Shown piece after piece: positions 1-8,120 of a stretch of 64,000 nt of DNA (within the stretch, counting starts at the first letter, position 1; each line of letters begins with the position of its first letter). Source of the stretch: Vibrio pomeroyi. Lineage in GTDB: Bacteria > Pseudomonadota > Gammaproteobacteria > Enterobacterales > Vibrionaceae. The translations under genes and the position numbers were made by a program. The notes under the pieces are model-generated. The model had not been told where the DNA came from. It made no database searches and saw only the letters and a list, made by a program, of their open reading frames with translations. The stretch is from contig NZ_AP025506.1 in the NCBI RefSeq assembly GCF_024347595.1, positions 2,046,001-2,110,000 of the forward strand, given 5' to 3'.

Positions 1-498
1 TTATTGCTGCACACACCAGAGGCTTTGTTTACTCAATCTGTGCCTTGGTTGTTACTGTTTGCCGCCCTTCTTTTCACCTTTGGTGGAACGTTGAATAAAT
101 GGCTGAAACAAGCAACAGCAAAACATAAACACGCCACCAGCGCTGGCGCCTTCTTTTCCGCTTTATTGCTTTTGATCGTGTGTATCTATGGCGGCTACTT
201 TAATGCAGGGTTGGGAATCGTCACATTGAGCTACTTGGCTCTGGCGGGTTACACCAATATCAACGTAATGAATGGTATAAAGCTGCTCGTGTCAGCTTGT
301 GCATCACTTGCGGCGATCGTGTTATTTATCATAAATGGCTCGATTGATTGGCCATCAGGCATGGCTGTTTTGATGGGGACCTTAGTTGGTGGGTATTACT
401 CGGCAAAAATCTCTCGCCGAATCCCACAACAGTATGTTCGTAACACAGTGATCATCGCGAGTTTCTTAATCACCGCTTACTTTTTCTATACTAACTAG
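1..498 (+). CDS. TSUP (TauE/SafE) family permease, C-terminal part
   Basis: The reading frame is already open at base 1, so the 5' end lies outside the window and about 165 residues remain. What is visible is a run of hydrophobic segments with the half-repeat typical of the second half of TauE/SafE (TSUP) transporters: a YGGYFNAGLG stretch, where family members usually carry a G-G-x-G motif at the start of a repeat, and the terminal pattern of a GGYYSAKISRRI loop followed by a last membrane helix. The family moves sulfite, sulfonates or other small anions across the inner membrane; the substrate cannot be told here. A second, complete TSUP gene lies at 48716-49525. The stop codon sits at the start of a 16-bp periodic stretch described separately. 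Confidence 0.8.
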   Translation, partial: LLLHTPEALFTQSVPWLLLFAALLFTFGGTLNKWLKQATAKHKHATSAGAFFSALLLLIVCIYGGYFNAGLGIVTLSYLALAGYTNINVMNGIKLLVSACASLAAIVLFIINGSIDWPSGMAVLMGTLVGGYYSAKISRRIPQQYVRNTVIIASFLITAYFFYTN

Positions 499-569
499 GC
501 TTTATACTAAGTCGGTTTGACACTAATTAAACCCGAGACTGAATCTAATTCTAACTGGAAAACACAGCG
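490..569. repeat. Degenerate 16-bp tandem repeat at the TSUP stop codon
   Basis: Five units begin with ACT at positions 490, 506, 522, 538 and 554, exactly 16 bp apart. The first three share ACTAA and the fourth has ACTGA. The TSUP stop codon TAG (496-498) is inside the first unit. The later units are weakly conserved, so this is an old or decayed repeat. Confidence 0.45.
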
Positions 570-753
570 GGAAAGCTGACTCTCACATTACCTATGTCGC
601 TATTTTATTGCTTATAAAATAACCGTATCGATATATGTGAGACGAGTCCTTTAATTAGTAAATTTGATAACAATTTAGACTGTTTTTTAGCCTTTCTTTT
701 ACGGAAAGTGGGATAATTCTCCTGTCGAAAGTGAGACTTCATTAGGAGGCGTT

Positions 754-945
754 ATGAACATTAAACTCGGTCATGTCATGTCATCAAGTCGACTCATTTG
801 CTTTGTCGCTTTTCTCGCTGCCACATTCGCGTGGATTCTAAAAATGCCCGCTCTGTTTTCTGTGTCAGCGCTCTTCTTGCTTATCAGTGCTATCGTTTAT
901 GTCACCGATCTTTGGAAGAATCAAAGAAAGAACCGCGAAGCTTAA
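754..945 (+). CDS. Small two-helix membrane protein
   Basis: A 63-residue protein preceded by a perfect Shine-Dalgarno (TTAGGAGGCG ending 5 bases before the ATG), which makes translation very likely. Two hydrophobic stretches are seen (about residues 11-28 and 32-50), followed by a basic C-terminus (KNQRKNREA). This is the shape of a small inner-membrane hairpin protein with its ends in the cytoplasm. I do not recognise a family. It stands alone, with a terminator about 45 bases downstream. Function unknown. Confidence 0.7.
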   Translation: MNIKLGHVMSSSRLICFVAFLAATFAWILKMPALFSVSALFLLISAIVYVTDLWKNQRKNREA

Positions 946-990
946 GACTCAAGTACAACAAGCTTTACACGCTTGAACTAAGTACACACG

Positions 991-1028
991 TTAAAAAAGG
1001 AGCACTTAGGCTCCTTTTGTATTTTTTG
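991..1028 (+). terminator. Rho-independent terminator
   Basis: Stem AAGGAGC / GCTCCTT with a six-base loop, preceded by an A-run and followed by TTGTATTTTTT. It ends the unit of the small membrane protein at 754. Confidence 0.75.
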
Positions 1029-1049
1029 CTTATCGCTTTTGGCTGATTA

Positions 1050-1101
1050 GACGGCGTTATTAATGACGCGTCTTTATTAGCGACGCCTGTTCTTAACGAC
1101 G
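1050..1101 (-). repeat. Degenerate tandem repeat spanning the VF530-protein stop codon
   Basis: Read on the minus strand, contiguous units CGTCGTTAAGAACAGG, CGTCGCTAATAAAGACG, CGTCATTAATAACGC and a final CGTC share CGTC-N-N-TAA. The gene's TAA stop (1093-1095) lies in the first unit, so each full unit carries a copy of the codon context around the stop. Confidence 0.5.
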
Positions 1102-1506
1102 AAAGTTACGACCGTTACCGCCACGGCGAGCTTTAAATGCCGATGCCGCTTTAGCTTGAGAAGCCTGGATAGACTCAACCGTTAATTCCATTGGCTCACG
1201 AGGTTCTAACCCGTGACGGAATGTACGTGAACGCGGAGGCATCTGGTATTCGATGTCTGATGCTTTAGGCATACGCTTAAAACGGTAAAGGTAGAAGTTT
1301 TCAACCTTCTCACGAGCCCATTCCGTCTTCTTCAGATATTTAACAGCGCTTGCTACAGTCGGCTTAGTGTTAAAGCAGTTCATGCGCATTGCCGCATCCA
1401 AAATTTCCCAACCATAGTGATCCACTAACTCAGTGATCATGGTCTCAAGCTTTAAGCCGTGTAGAGGGTTATTTTGTTGCAGTTCGATTCTTTCTTCTTC
1501 AGTCAT
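1093..1506 (-). CDS. VF530-family DNA-binding protein
   Basis: A 137-residue protein whose N-terminal 70 residues (NPLHGLKLETMITELV, then HYGWEIL, NCFNTKPTV and KTEWAREKVE) match the small helical VF530/DUF2132 family, a conserved gammaproteobacterial domain with a reported DNA-binding fold. The C-terminal half is an extension rich in Arg, Gly and Ala that ends in RRGGNGRNFRR, a likely nucleic-acid-contacting tail. Typical VF530 proteins are only about 75-90 residues, so this tail is an addition. I chose the ATG at 1506 rather than one nine codons upstream because AAAAGG lies at a good distance before it. Function beyond DNA binding is unknown. Confidence 0.75.
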   Translation of the reverse strand: MTEEERIELQQNNPLHGLKLETMITELVDHYGWEILDAAMRMNCFNTKPTVASAVKYLKKTEWAREKVENFYLYRFKRMPKASDIEYQMPPRSRTFRHGLEPREPMELTVESIQASQAKAASAFKARRGGNGRNFRR

Positions 1507-1907
1507 AACATTACCTTTTTCAAGGCAGCTCACGGCCTTGAATATACTCTAGAACACCGTCATCACTGACCGCTTCTAGCTCAATCACTTAGGCATTACA
1601 TCCATTGCCCTTATTTATGCCTTTATGATGGCATAAAGCATGCACGTTATCCTATTTATCTTTTCATTTAATTTCAAAATGGTCACTTAACGCCTGAATT
1701 ACCATCAACCTCTTTCCCTTTTTTCAGATCCAAGAACCGATAAAAGTACCAGTTAACAAAAATGAGGGTAATACAATGAAATAACCATTTATATCGTAAT
1801 GATATTGTATTTTATCAGAACGCAATGCTATTTTTTAATCGATACTAAAAATAACAAATAACTCGAATAAACAATGATATAACTATAAATAAAGGTTGGC
1901 TTGTAAC
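1507..1907. other. Intergenic region with a perfect inverted repeat
   Basis: This divergent gap separates the VF530-like gene and the HD-GYP gene. It holds one clear feature, a perfect 8-bp inverted repeat TTTATGCC / GGCATAAA at 1614-1637 with an 8-base spacer, no U-tract and therefore more like an operator than a terminator. The rest is AT-rich and may contain the HD-GYP promoter; I see no gene. Confidence 0.4.
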
Positions 1908-3056
1908 ATGTTTGACTACTCCCAGCTCAACAGAGTAGCCGCTCAAGATAAGGACATTATCGCCATTGTTGATGACCTTTTTCGGCTAGCTCGTGAACAT
2001 TACCCCACATTATCTCGGCTTTCCGTTGTACTATGCAGCGAAAACAGAGCATCGAATTACTTTGTTTCAGACACGCTGTGCCAAGAAGCAGAACATCGCT
2101 ACGTAGAACAAGAACTTAAACCAGAATCAGCTTTATCGCGAATGGCTGAATCTCTCGATACTCGAATCATCCACGATCTCACCTCGATCAAACCGACCAA
2201 ACAAATTTCACACTTACTCCAACTCGGGCACCAAAGCAGCTATACAACGCCCATTCACTATCAAGAAAGTAATCTTGGATTTGTGTTTATCAATGCATCG
2301 TCAACGGACTTTTTTGCTAAGGAATATATCCAGTGTGATATTGCCTATATCTCTCAGCTCATCTCGAGTTTGTTTGTTCAGTTGTTTGAAAGGCAACGTC
2401 ACTTTCAGTCGTCATTAGCGATCGCCTTAAACATGGGACACGCTCGCGACCCTGAAACCAAAGAGCATCTGATTCGCATGGGGAAATACAGTGAACAGAT
2501 CGCTAGAACGATGTCCCAGAGTAATAATGAAATCACACACCAGTTCATTCATCGTATTCGTTTATACGCCCCCTTCCACGACATAGGAAAATATCGAATC
2601 CCTGATAACGTGTTGTTCAGCACGTGCCGTTTTTCAGCAGAAGAAAGAGCCATCATGAACAATCACACTTTGTATGGTGAAGAGATGATTAACGATGTCG
2701 TGTCCCTCTCCCACCACTGCTCTATGTGTTCTGATGAAATTCAGTTCATTAAGAATATTGTGCGTCATCACCACGAACGGTTTGATGGTTCCGGATTACC
2801 CGATGGGTTAAGTCATACTGCGATTCCACTTGAAGCACGAATTGTAACGCTCGCGGATGTATTTGATGCGCTCATGAGTAAAAGAGCCTACAAGCACGCA
2901 TGGTCACTCGATGAAGTCATGGAATACATTGAAGCGCACAACGGTTCAATGTTCGACCCTGAATGTGTTGAGGCGCTTAAACAGAACCTAGACGGCTTTA
3001 TGGCAATTCGGGAGCAATACAACGACGATGTAAAACCCCAAGCCATGATGGCTTGA
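1908..3056 (+). CDS. GAF-like/HD-GYP cyclic-di-GMP phosphodiesterase
   Basis: The protein has about 382 residues. The first 170 look like a GAF-type sensory domain. The rest is an HD-GYP domain with HDIGK around residue 225 and HHER-x-DGSGLP around residue 290, then the conserved LADVFDALMSKRAYK segment. HD-GYP proteins hydrolyse cyclic di-GMP (some act on cGAMP). The signature GYP is GLP here: the Tyr is Leu, while the metal-binding HD and HH residues are present. No membrane segment is seen, so it should be cytosolic. I chose the ATG at 1908 over the TTG at 1896; AAAGG lies upstream of both. It is monocistronic, with a bidirectional terminator downstream. Confidence 0.85.
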   Translation: MFDYSQLNRVAAQDKDIIAIVDDLFRLAREHYPTLSRLSVVLCSENRASNYFVSDTLCQEAEHRYVEQELKPESALSRMAESLDTRIIHDLTSIKPTKQISHLLQLGHQSSYTTPIHYQESNLGFVFINASSTDFFAKEYIQCDIAYISQLISSLFVQLFERQRHFQSSLAIALNMGHARDPETKEHLIRMGKYSEQIARTMSQSNNEITHQFIHRIRLYAPFHDIGKYRIPDNVLFSTCRFSAEERAIMNNHTLYGEEMINDVVSLSHHCSMCSDEIQFIKNIVRHHHERFDGSGLPDGLSHTAIPLEARIVTLADVFDALMSKRAYKHAWSLDEVMEYIEAHNGSMFDPECVEALKQNLDGFMAIREQYNDDVKPQAMMA

Positions 3057-3096
3057 ACTGTGACGCCTTGAACTGTAACGCTTTGGTTGTGTAGAC
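3052..3096 (+). repeat. 15-bp tandem repeat containing the HD-GYP stop codon
   Basis: Units CTTGAACTGTGACGC and CTTGAACTGTAACGC differ at one base, followed by a decayed third unit. The stop TGA (3054-3056) lies in unit 1, and because the period is a multiple of three, an in-frame TGA recurs in unit 2. Confidence 0.6.
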
Positions 3097-3114
3097 CAAA
3101 GAAAACGCGAGCCA

Positions 3115-3150
3115 ACAAAAAAGGATGCCAATTGGCATCCTTTTATTTTC
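3115..3150 (+). terminator. Bidirectional rho-independent terminator
   Basis: The perfect palindrome AAGGATGCCAATTGGCATCCTT, written here as AAGGATGCCA and TGGCATCCTT arms, has A-runs on one side and TTTTATTTTC on the other. It serves both the HD-GYP gene and the convergent gnd operon. Confidence 0.85.
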
Positions 3151-3201
3151 TAGTTTTCAGCTGAAAGAACAAACACGTTCTTAACTGATTCTAACTAACG
3201 A

Positions 3202-4650
3202 TTATACGTCGTAAGTTGTAGAAGCAGTGTCGCCGCCTGTACCAGTCCAGTTTGTGTGGAAGAATTCACCACGTGGACGGTCAGTACGCTCGTAAGTGTG
3301 AGCACCGAAGTAGTCACGTTGAGCTTGAAGCAGGTTCGCTGGTAGACGTGCTGTTGTGTAACCGTCTAGGAAAGATAGCGCAGAAATCGTACATGGCATT
3401 GGGATACCAGACTCTAGAGATTTCGCTGCTACTTTGCGCCATGCTACTAGGCTGCCTTGTAGGATGTTTTTGAAGTACTCGTCAGAACCTAGGAACGCGA
3501 TGTCTGGATTTGCTTCGTACGCATCACGGATGTTGCCTAGGAATGCAGAACGGATGATACAACCACCACGCCACATAAGAGCTACGTTACCGTAGTTTAG
3601 GTCCCAGCCGTTTTCGTTCGACGCTTCACGCATTAGCATGAAACCTTGAGCGTAAGAAATGATCTTAGAAGCCAGTAGAGCTTGACGTAGTGCATCAACC
3701 CACTCTTGCTTGTCGCCTTCAACTGGAGTGATTGTTTTCTCAAACAAAGCTTCAGCTTCAACACGTTGGTCTTTAAGAGCAGACAGGCAACGAGAGAATA
3801 CAGACTCAGAGATTAGAGTTAGTGGGATACCTAGGTCTAGAGCGTTGATACCAGTCCACTTACCCGTACCTTTTTGGCCTGCAGTGTCTAGGATCTTCTC
3901 AACTAGCGCTTCACCGTCTTCATCTTTGTAGCCAAGGATGTCAGCAGTGATTTCAACTAGGTAGCTGTCTAGCTCAGTCTTGTTCCAGTCAGCAAATACT
4001 GCTTGCATCTCGTCCGCAGACATACCTAGACCATCTTTCATGAACTGGTATGCTTCAGTGATAAGCTGCATGTCACCGTATTCGATGCCGTTATGTACCA
4101 TCTTAACGAAGTGACCAGCACCGTCGTTACCAACCCAGTCACAACAAGGCTCGCCAGCGTCAGTTTTTGCAGAGATACCTTGGAAGATTGGCTTAACCGC
4201 TTCCCAAGCTTCAGCCGCGCCGCCTGGCATGATTGAAGGACCGAAACGAGCACCTTCTTCACCACCAGATACACCAGTACCGATGAAGTGGATGCCTTTC
4301 TCACGACAATGCGCTACACGACGGTTAGTGTCAGGGTAGTTAGTGTTACCACCATCAATGATGATGTCGCCTTCGTCTAGAAGTGGGATTAGGTTTTCGA
4401 TGAACGTGTCTACAACATCACCAGCACGAACCATAAGCATCACTTTACGTGGCGCTTCTAGCTTTTCAACTAGCTCTTCTAGAGAGTAAGCACCAACAAT
4501 GTTAGTACCTTTAGCTGGGCCTTCTAGGAACTCGTCTACTTTCGCAGCAGTACGGTTGTGAGCCACAACTTTGAAGCCGTGGTCGTTCATGTTTAGGATA
4601 AGGTTCTGACCCATTACTGCTAGGCCAATTACACCGATATCACCTTTCAT
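3202..4650 (-). CDS. gnd: 6-phosphogluconate dehydrogenase, decarboxylating
   Basis: This cytosolic enzyme oxidises 6-phosphogluconate to ribulose 5-phosphate and CO2 with NADP, the last oxidative step of the pentose phosphate pathway. The 482-residue length is normal. The Rossmann motif GVIGLAVMGQNL is at residues 6-17, the catalytic region has HFVKMVHNGIEYGD, and the C-terminal substrate loop reads HTYERTDRPRGEFFHTNW. The start ATG has AAGGAGAT eight bases upstream. It is the last gene of zwf-pgl-gnd; the 29-bp gap to pgl supports co-transcription. No missing key residue was seen. Confidence 0.97.
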   Translation of the reverse strand: MKGDIGVIGLAVMGQNLILNMNDHGFKVVAHNRTAAKVDEFLEGPAKGTNIVGAYSLEELVEKLEAPRKVMLMVRAGDVVDTFIENLIPLLDEGDIIIDGGNTNYPDTNRRVAHCREKGIHFIGTGVSGGEEGARFGPSIMPGGAAEAWEAVKPIFQGISAKTDAGEPCCDWVGNDGAGHFVKMVHNGIEYGDMQLITEAYQFMKDGLGMSADEMQAVFADWNKTELDSYLVEITADILGYKDEDGEALVEKILDTAGQKGTGKWTGINALDLGIPLTLISESVFSRCLSALKDQRVEAEALFEKTITPVEGDKQEWVDALRQALLASKIISYAQGFMLMREASNENGWDLNYGNVALMWRGGCIIRSAFLGNIRDAYEANPDIAFLGSDEYFKNILQGSLVAWRKVAAKSLESGIPMPCTISALSFLDGYTTARLPANLLQAQRDYFGAHTYERTDRPRGEFFHTNWTGTGGDTASTTYDV

Positions 4651-4679
4651 TATTTATATCTCCTTGCGGCTATTCGCAC

Positions 4680-5414
4680 TTATGCGATAGCACTTGCTGC
4701 ATTTGAATCTAGGAACCACTCTGTCTCGCCTGTTTTAGACTGGATTTTCGCTGCCGGGTAAGGCAACTCTGAAGCAGGAGTAGTATGAATTTCTTTAACG
4801 ATCTCAACTTTACCTGCACCCAGTACTAGGTAGCTGATTCGTTTTGCTGCTTCTAAAACTTTTGCGGTTTTAGAAACACGGATTTGACCAGACTCAGGGT
4901 GAGAAGCCAGTACAGACAGGTTCTCATCTTGGTAGTTGGTTGCACCCGGGAATAGTGAGGCTGTGTGGCCATCAGCGCCAACACCTAGCAGAATCCAATC
5001 GAAAACTGGCGTGCCGTTTTCTGTTGGGATTACGTCTGCCATCTCTTTTGCGAAACGCTCTGCTTCTGCTTTAGGTTCATCTTCACCACGGATGCGGTGG
5101 ATGTTTTCAGCAGGAAGGTTCACTTGAGTAAACTCTTTTAGTTTCGAAAATAAGAGCGCGTTAGCTTCACCGAAGTTGCTTTCAGCGTCGTCTGGTGCAA
5201 CGCAACGTTCGTCGCCCCACCAGAAGTGAAGGTTATTCCATTGAATGCCTTCTGCGTATGGTGCTTGAGCTAAAAGCTTAAAAAGCATTTTTGGCGTGCT
5301 GCCACCAGACAATGAAATGTGAACAGGTTTACCCTGCTCGCTGTACGCTTTCATTTCGTTTGCTAGAGTTTCAACAACCAATTCTGGCGTTGCAAAGATC
5401 TTGTGATTGATCAT
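4680..5414 (-). CDS. pgl: 6-phosphogluconolactonase
   Basis: Hydrolyses 6-phosphogluconolactone to 6-phosphogluconate, between Zwf and Gnd. The 244-residue protein has the sugar-phosphate isomerase-like fold marks of this family: [12 protein letters not shown] at about residues 34-45, WGDERCV near residue 66 and [16 protein letters not shown] near residue 143. Its ATG overlaps the zwf stop codon by four bases (ATGA at 5411-5414), so the two are translationally coupled. Unlike Escherichia coli, where pgl is elsewhere, here all three steps sit in one operon. Confidence 0.95.
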   Translation of the reverse strand: MINHKIFATPELVVETLANEMKAYSEQGKPVHISLSGGSTPKMLFKLLAQAPYAEGIQWNNLHFWWGDERCVAPDDAESNFGEANALLFSKLKEFTQVNLPAENIHRIRGEDEPKAEAERFAKEMADVIPTENGTPVFDWILLGVGADGHTASLFPGATNYQDENLSVLASHPESGQIRVSKTAKVLEAAKRISYLVLGAGKVEIVKEIHTTPASELPYPAAKIQSKTGETEWFLDSNAASAIA

Positions 5415-6913
5415 AGTTCACAGTAGTCCGTATCTGTTAAGTTTTTGCATGGGAAACGCCATGCGCGGCCATCACGTTGCAGAAGTTCATCCGCTTCCTG
5501 TGGGCCCCAAGTACCACAAGCATAGCCAAACAGTGCTTGAGGATCTTGCTTGAAGTCTAAGATTGGTTGAACGTACTTCCAACACGCTTCTACTGCATCG
5601 GTACGTGCAAACAGAGTTGCATCGCCGTTAAGTGCATCAAGAAGAAGACGCTCGTAAGCCGTTAGCATTTGAGTTTCAGGCAAGTCAGAGTAAGAGAAGT
5701 TCATTTTCACTTCTTTTGCTTTGAAGCCTGCGCCCGGCTCTTTCAAGCCAAAGCTCATCTGAATACCTTCGTCCGGTTGGATACGGATAATCAGTTTGTT
5801 CTCTGGTGCATCTTGACCAAATACTGGGTGTGGCGTGTTCTTAAAGTGAATCACGATTTCCGTGACGCGCGTTGGTAAGCGTTTACCCGTACGAACGTAG
5901 AAAGGAACACCATTCCAGCGCCAGTTGTTGATGTGCGCTTTAAGACCAATGTACGTTTCAGTACGAGAATCGTCTGCTACACCCGGCTCTTCACGGTAAC
6001 CAAGCAAGTGCTGGCCGCGAACGTCTGAAGCTGTGTATTGACCAAGAACGAGATCTTTACGTAGATCATCTTCCTCAAGAGGTTTCAGACATTGAAGTAC
6101 TTTAACCACTTCGTCACGAATTGAATCCGCATTGATTTGAGCAGGTGGCTCCATACCAACCATCGCTAACACTTGTAACAGGTGGTTTTGGAACATGTCA
6201 CGAACTGCACCAGAACCGTCGTAGTATCCGCCACGTTCTTCAACGCCAAGGAACTCAGCACCTGTGATTTCAACGTATTCAATAAAGTTACGGTTCCACA
6301 GTGGTTCAAACATCGCGTTTGAGAAACGAAGCACTAGAAGGTTTTGTACCGTTTCTTTACCAAGGTAGTGGTCGATACGGTAGATCTGGTGTTCTTGGAA
6401 GTGATGATGGATCTCTTCATCTAACGCTTGAGCAGAAGCTAGGTCGTAACCAAATGGCTTCTCGATGATCAGACGACGCCAGCCGTTCGTTTCATCGTTC
6501 AGGCCATGCGCAGCAAGGTTTGCTGGGATCACACCGTATAGGCTTGGCGGCGTTGCCAAGTAGAACAGTGTGTTATGGTTTTCGAATTGGTAGTCTTGCT
6601 CAAGCTTGTCTAGACGTTGTGCTAAACGAGCGTAATCTTCGACATCTGAAGTGTTGATCGCTTGGTAATGCAAATGTTCAATAAATGCATTCAGCGTCTC
6701 AGGTTCAGTTTGTTCCATTTCCTGAAGAGACTTCTTCAGCTTCTCACGGTAAGACTCATCGCTGTACTCAGTACGGCTCACTCCAAGAATCGCAAAGGAT
6801 TCTGGTAGTTGATTGCTAGCATACAGGTGGTACAAAGCAGGAATTAACTTGCGGTAAGTTAGATCTCCCGACGCACCAAAAATAACGATGCTGCTGTTTT
6901 CAGGTATTACCAT
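5411..6913 (-). CDS. zwf: Glucose-6-phosphate 1-dehydrogenase
   Basis: Oxidises glucose 6-phosphate to 6-phosphogluconolactone with NADP, the entry step of the oxidative pentose phosphate and Entner-Doudoroff routes. The nucleotide-binding motif [11 protein letters not shown] is near the N-terminus and the active-site signature [13 protein letters not shown] is present. I chose the ATG at 6913 (500 residues, starting [12 protein letters not shown]) because AGGAAAG precedes it at a good spacing. A longer frame reaching 6967 would add 18 residues that glucose-6-phosphate dehydrogenases normally lack. First gene of the operon. Confidence 0.96.
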   Translation of the reverse strand: MVIPENSSIVIFGASGDLTYRKLIPALYHLYASNQLPESFAILGVSRTEYSDESYREKLKKSLQEMEQTEPETLNAFIEHLHYQAINTSDVEDYARLAQRLDKLEQDYQFENHNTLFYLATPPSLYGVIPANLAAHGLNDETNGWRRLIIEKPFGYDLASAQALDEEIHHHFQEHQIYRIDHYLGKETVQNLLVLRFSNAMFEPLWNRNFIEYVEITGAEFLGVEERGGYYDGSGAVRDMFQNHLLQVLAMVGMEPPAQINADSIRDEVVKVLQCLKPLEEDDLRKDLVLGQYTASDVRGQHLLGYREEPGVADDSRTETYIGLKAHINNWRWNGVPFYVRTGKRLPTRVTEIVIHFKNTPHPVFGQDAPENKLIIRIQPDEGIQMSFGLKEPGAGFKAKEVKMNFSYSDLPETQMLTAYERLLLDALNGDATLFARTDAVEACWKYVQPILDFKQDPQALFGYACGTWGPQEADELLQRDGRAWRFPCKNLTDTDYCEL

Positions 6914-7265
6914 CATCTTTCCTATAAAAACAAGGTTTTTAGTATTCGCCAACGGTATCAGCGACATACGAAAATAGATAATAGGTCTTAGCTATTACAT
7001 CAATAGCGAGTGCCTATTACACTTGAGAATGCGTTTGGTAAACGAGGGTGAATGCTATCACCTCTATTCGGGACAGTATTGTCTATGAGTATTTGATTTA
7101 CATCAACCACTGTGAAAGCAATCGATTAAATATTGACTCATTTCGAACAAATTCTAATCGATAGCTCAGTTCACAAAGGTAGAAATAGCAGCAAATCGGC
7201 ATTCTCAAACATTGTAGTCAAGAAAGAATGGCATCTGGTCTGTGGAGTGACTTGTGGATGTTAAA
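6914..7265. other. Upstream region of zwf, no gene seen
   Basis: The gap lies between the minus-strand response regulator and zwf and must hold the zwf-pgl-gnd promoter, reading leftward. It is AT-rich. I cannot assign a convincing -35/-10 pair or operator. Confidence 0.3.
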
Positions 7266-7303
7266 AGGGAAACTAAAACCAGCTTATTCAACTGGTTTTA
7301 CAG
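7266..7303 (-). terminator. Terminator of the CitA/CitB-like operon
   Basis: On the minus strand, AAAACCAG and CTGGTTTT arms are separated by TTGAATAAG and followed by AGTTTCCCTTTT, about 55 bases after the response regulator stop. Confidence 0.7.
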
Positions 7304-7355
7304 TTTACTTGGAATGTAAAGGCGTCTTCGGATGAAGAGAGCTTCTTGCGCGACC

Positions 7356-8051
7356 TTATCTTTTTGCTTTGTTATAGCAACGTTCAGGACGACCAACGGT
7401 GCCGTAGTTTAAATCGGCAACCAATTCACCGGTCGTGATCAAGAATTCTAGGTAGCGTCTGGCAGTGGTTCGGCTTGCACCAATACGCTCCCCCGCTTCA
7501 TCAGCCGTGATATTCGTCGCGTCAACTTGTTGAAATATCGCACGAATCTTATCGAGTGTTACACCGTCGATCCCTTTGGGTAACGTCGATACTTTCGCTG
7601 AGTCTGCTTTCGCATTGGCTTGCAACATCTTGTCGACCAAGTCTTGGTTAAGGTCAGACACGCTTTCAAATTCTTGCTGCTGTGATTGGTACTTTTTCAG
7701 CGCCGCTTCCAAGCGAGGAAACATTACAGGTTTGAGTAGATAGTCGACGACTCCGCCACGCATCGCTTGCTGCAAAGTATCGACGTCACGTGCTGCGGTA
7801 ATCAAAATAACATCACAGCCTTGATTGCTGCCGCGAACGTGATTAAGAATATCGAGCCCACACCCATCCGGCAGATAAACATCCAAAAGCACCAAATCAG
7901 GCTTCAAGATATCGAGCTGCATTAAGGCTTCAGACTGTGTGGTCGCGATACCAACCACATCAAAGCCTCCCATCTGTTCTAAATAACGATGGTGAAGCTC
8001 TGCAATCGCAATATCATCTTCAATGACCATGACTCTCGTGATTGCGTTCAT
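7356..8051 (-). CDS. CitB/DcuR-type response regulator
   Basis: The 231-residue protein has an N-terminal receiver with acidic pair ED11-12, phospho-acceptor D57 (LVLLDVYLP), the switch residue in LITAAR and the lysine in LLKPV. The C-terminal helix-turn-helix (ADEAGERIGASRTTARRYLE, about residues 180-199) is of the CitB/DcuR/DpiA kind. These regulators activate di- and tricarboxylate transport and catabolism genes. Its kinase partner lies 69 bp upstream. No carboxylate transporter is adjacent, so the regulated target is not evident; the DASS transporter at 59457 is far away and has its own two-component pair. Confidence 0.88.
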   Translation of the reverse strand: MNAITRVMVIEDDIAIAELHHRYLEQMGGFDVVGIATTQSEALMQLDILKPDLVLLDVYLPDGCGLDILNHVRGSNQGCDVILITAARDVDTLQQAMRGGVVDYLLKPVMFPRLEAALKKYQSQQQEFESVSDLNQDLVDKMLQANAKADSAKVSTLPKGIDGVTLDKIRAIFQQVDATNITADEAGERIGASRTTARRYLEFLITTGELVADLNYGTVGRPERCYNKAKR

Positions 8052-8120
8052 TTATGTTCTTCCTTTAACCATTGTATTCCTGTCACGATGATCGTCACTC
8101 GATCGTTTCGTGCTTAATTA

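Noticed and set aside
798..1046. 82-residue frame overlapping the small membrane protein
   Set aside because: Shifted frame of the gene at 754, which has a perfect ribosome site; it also runs through a terminator.
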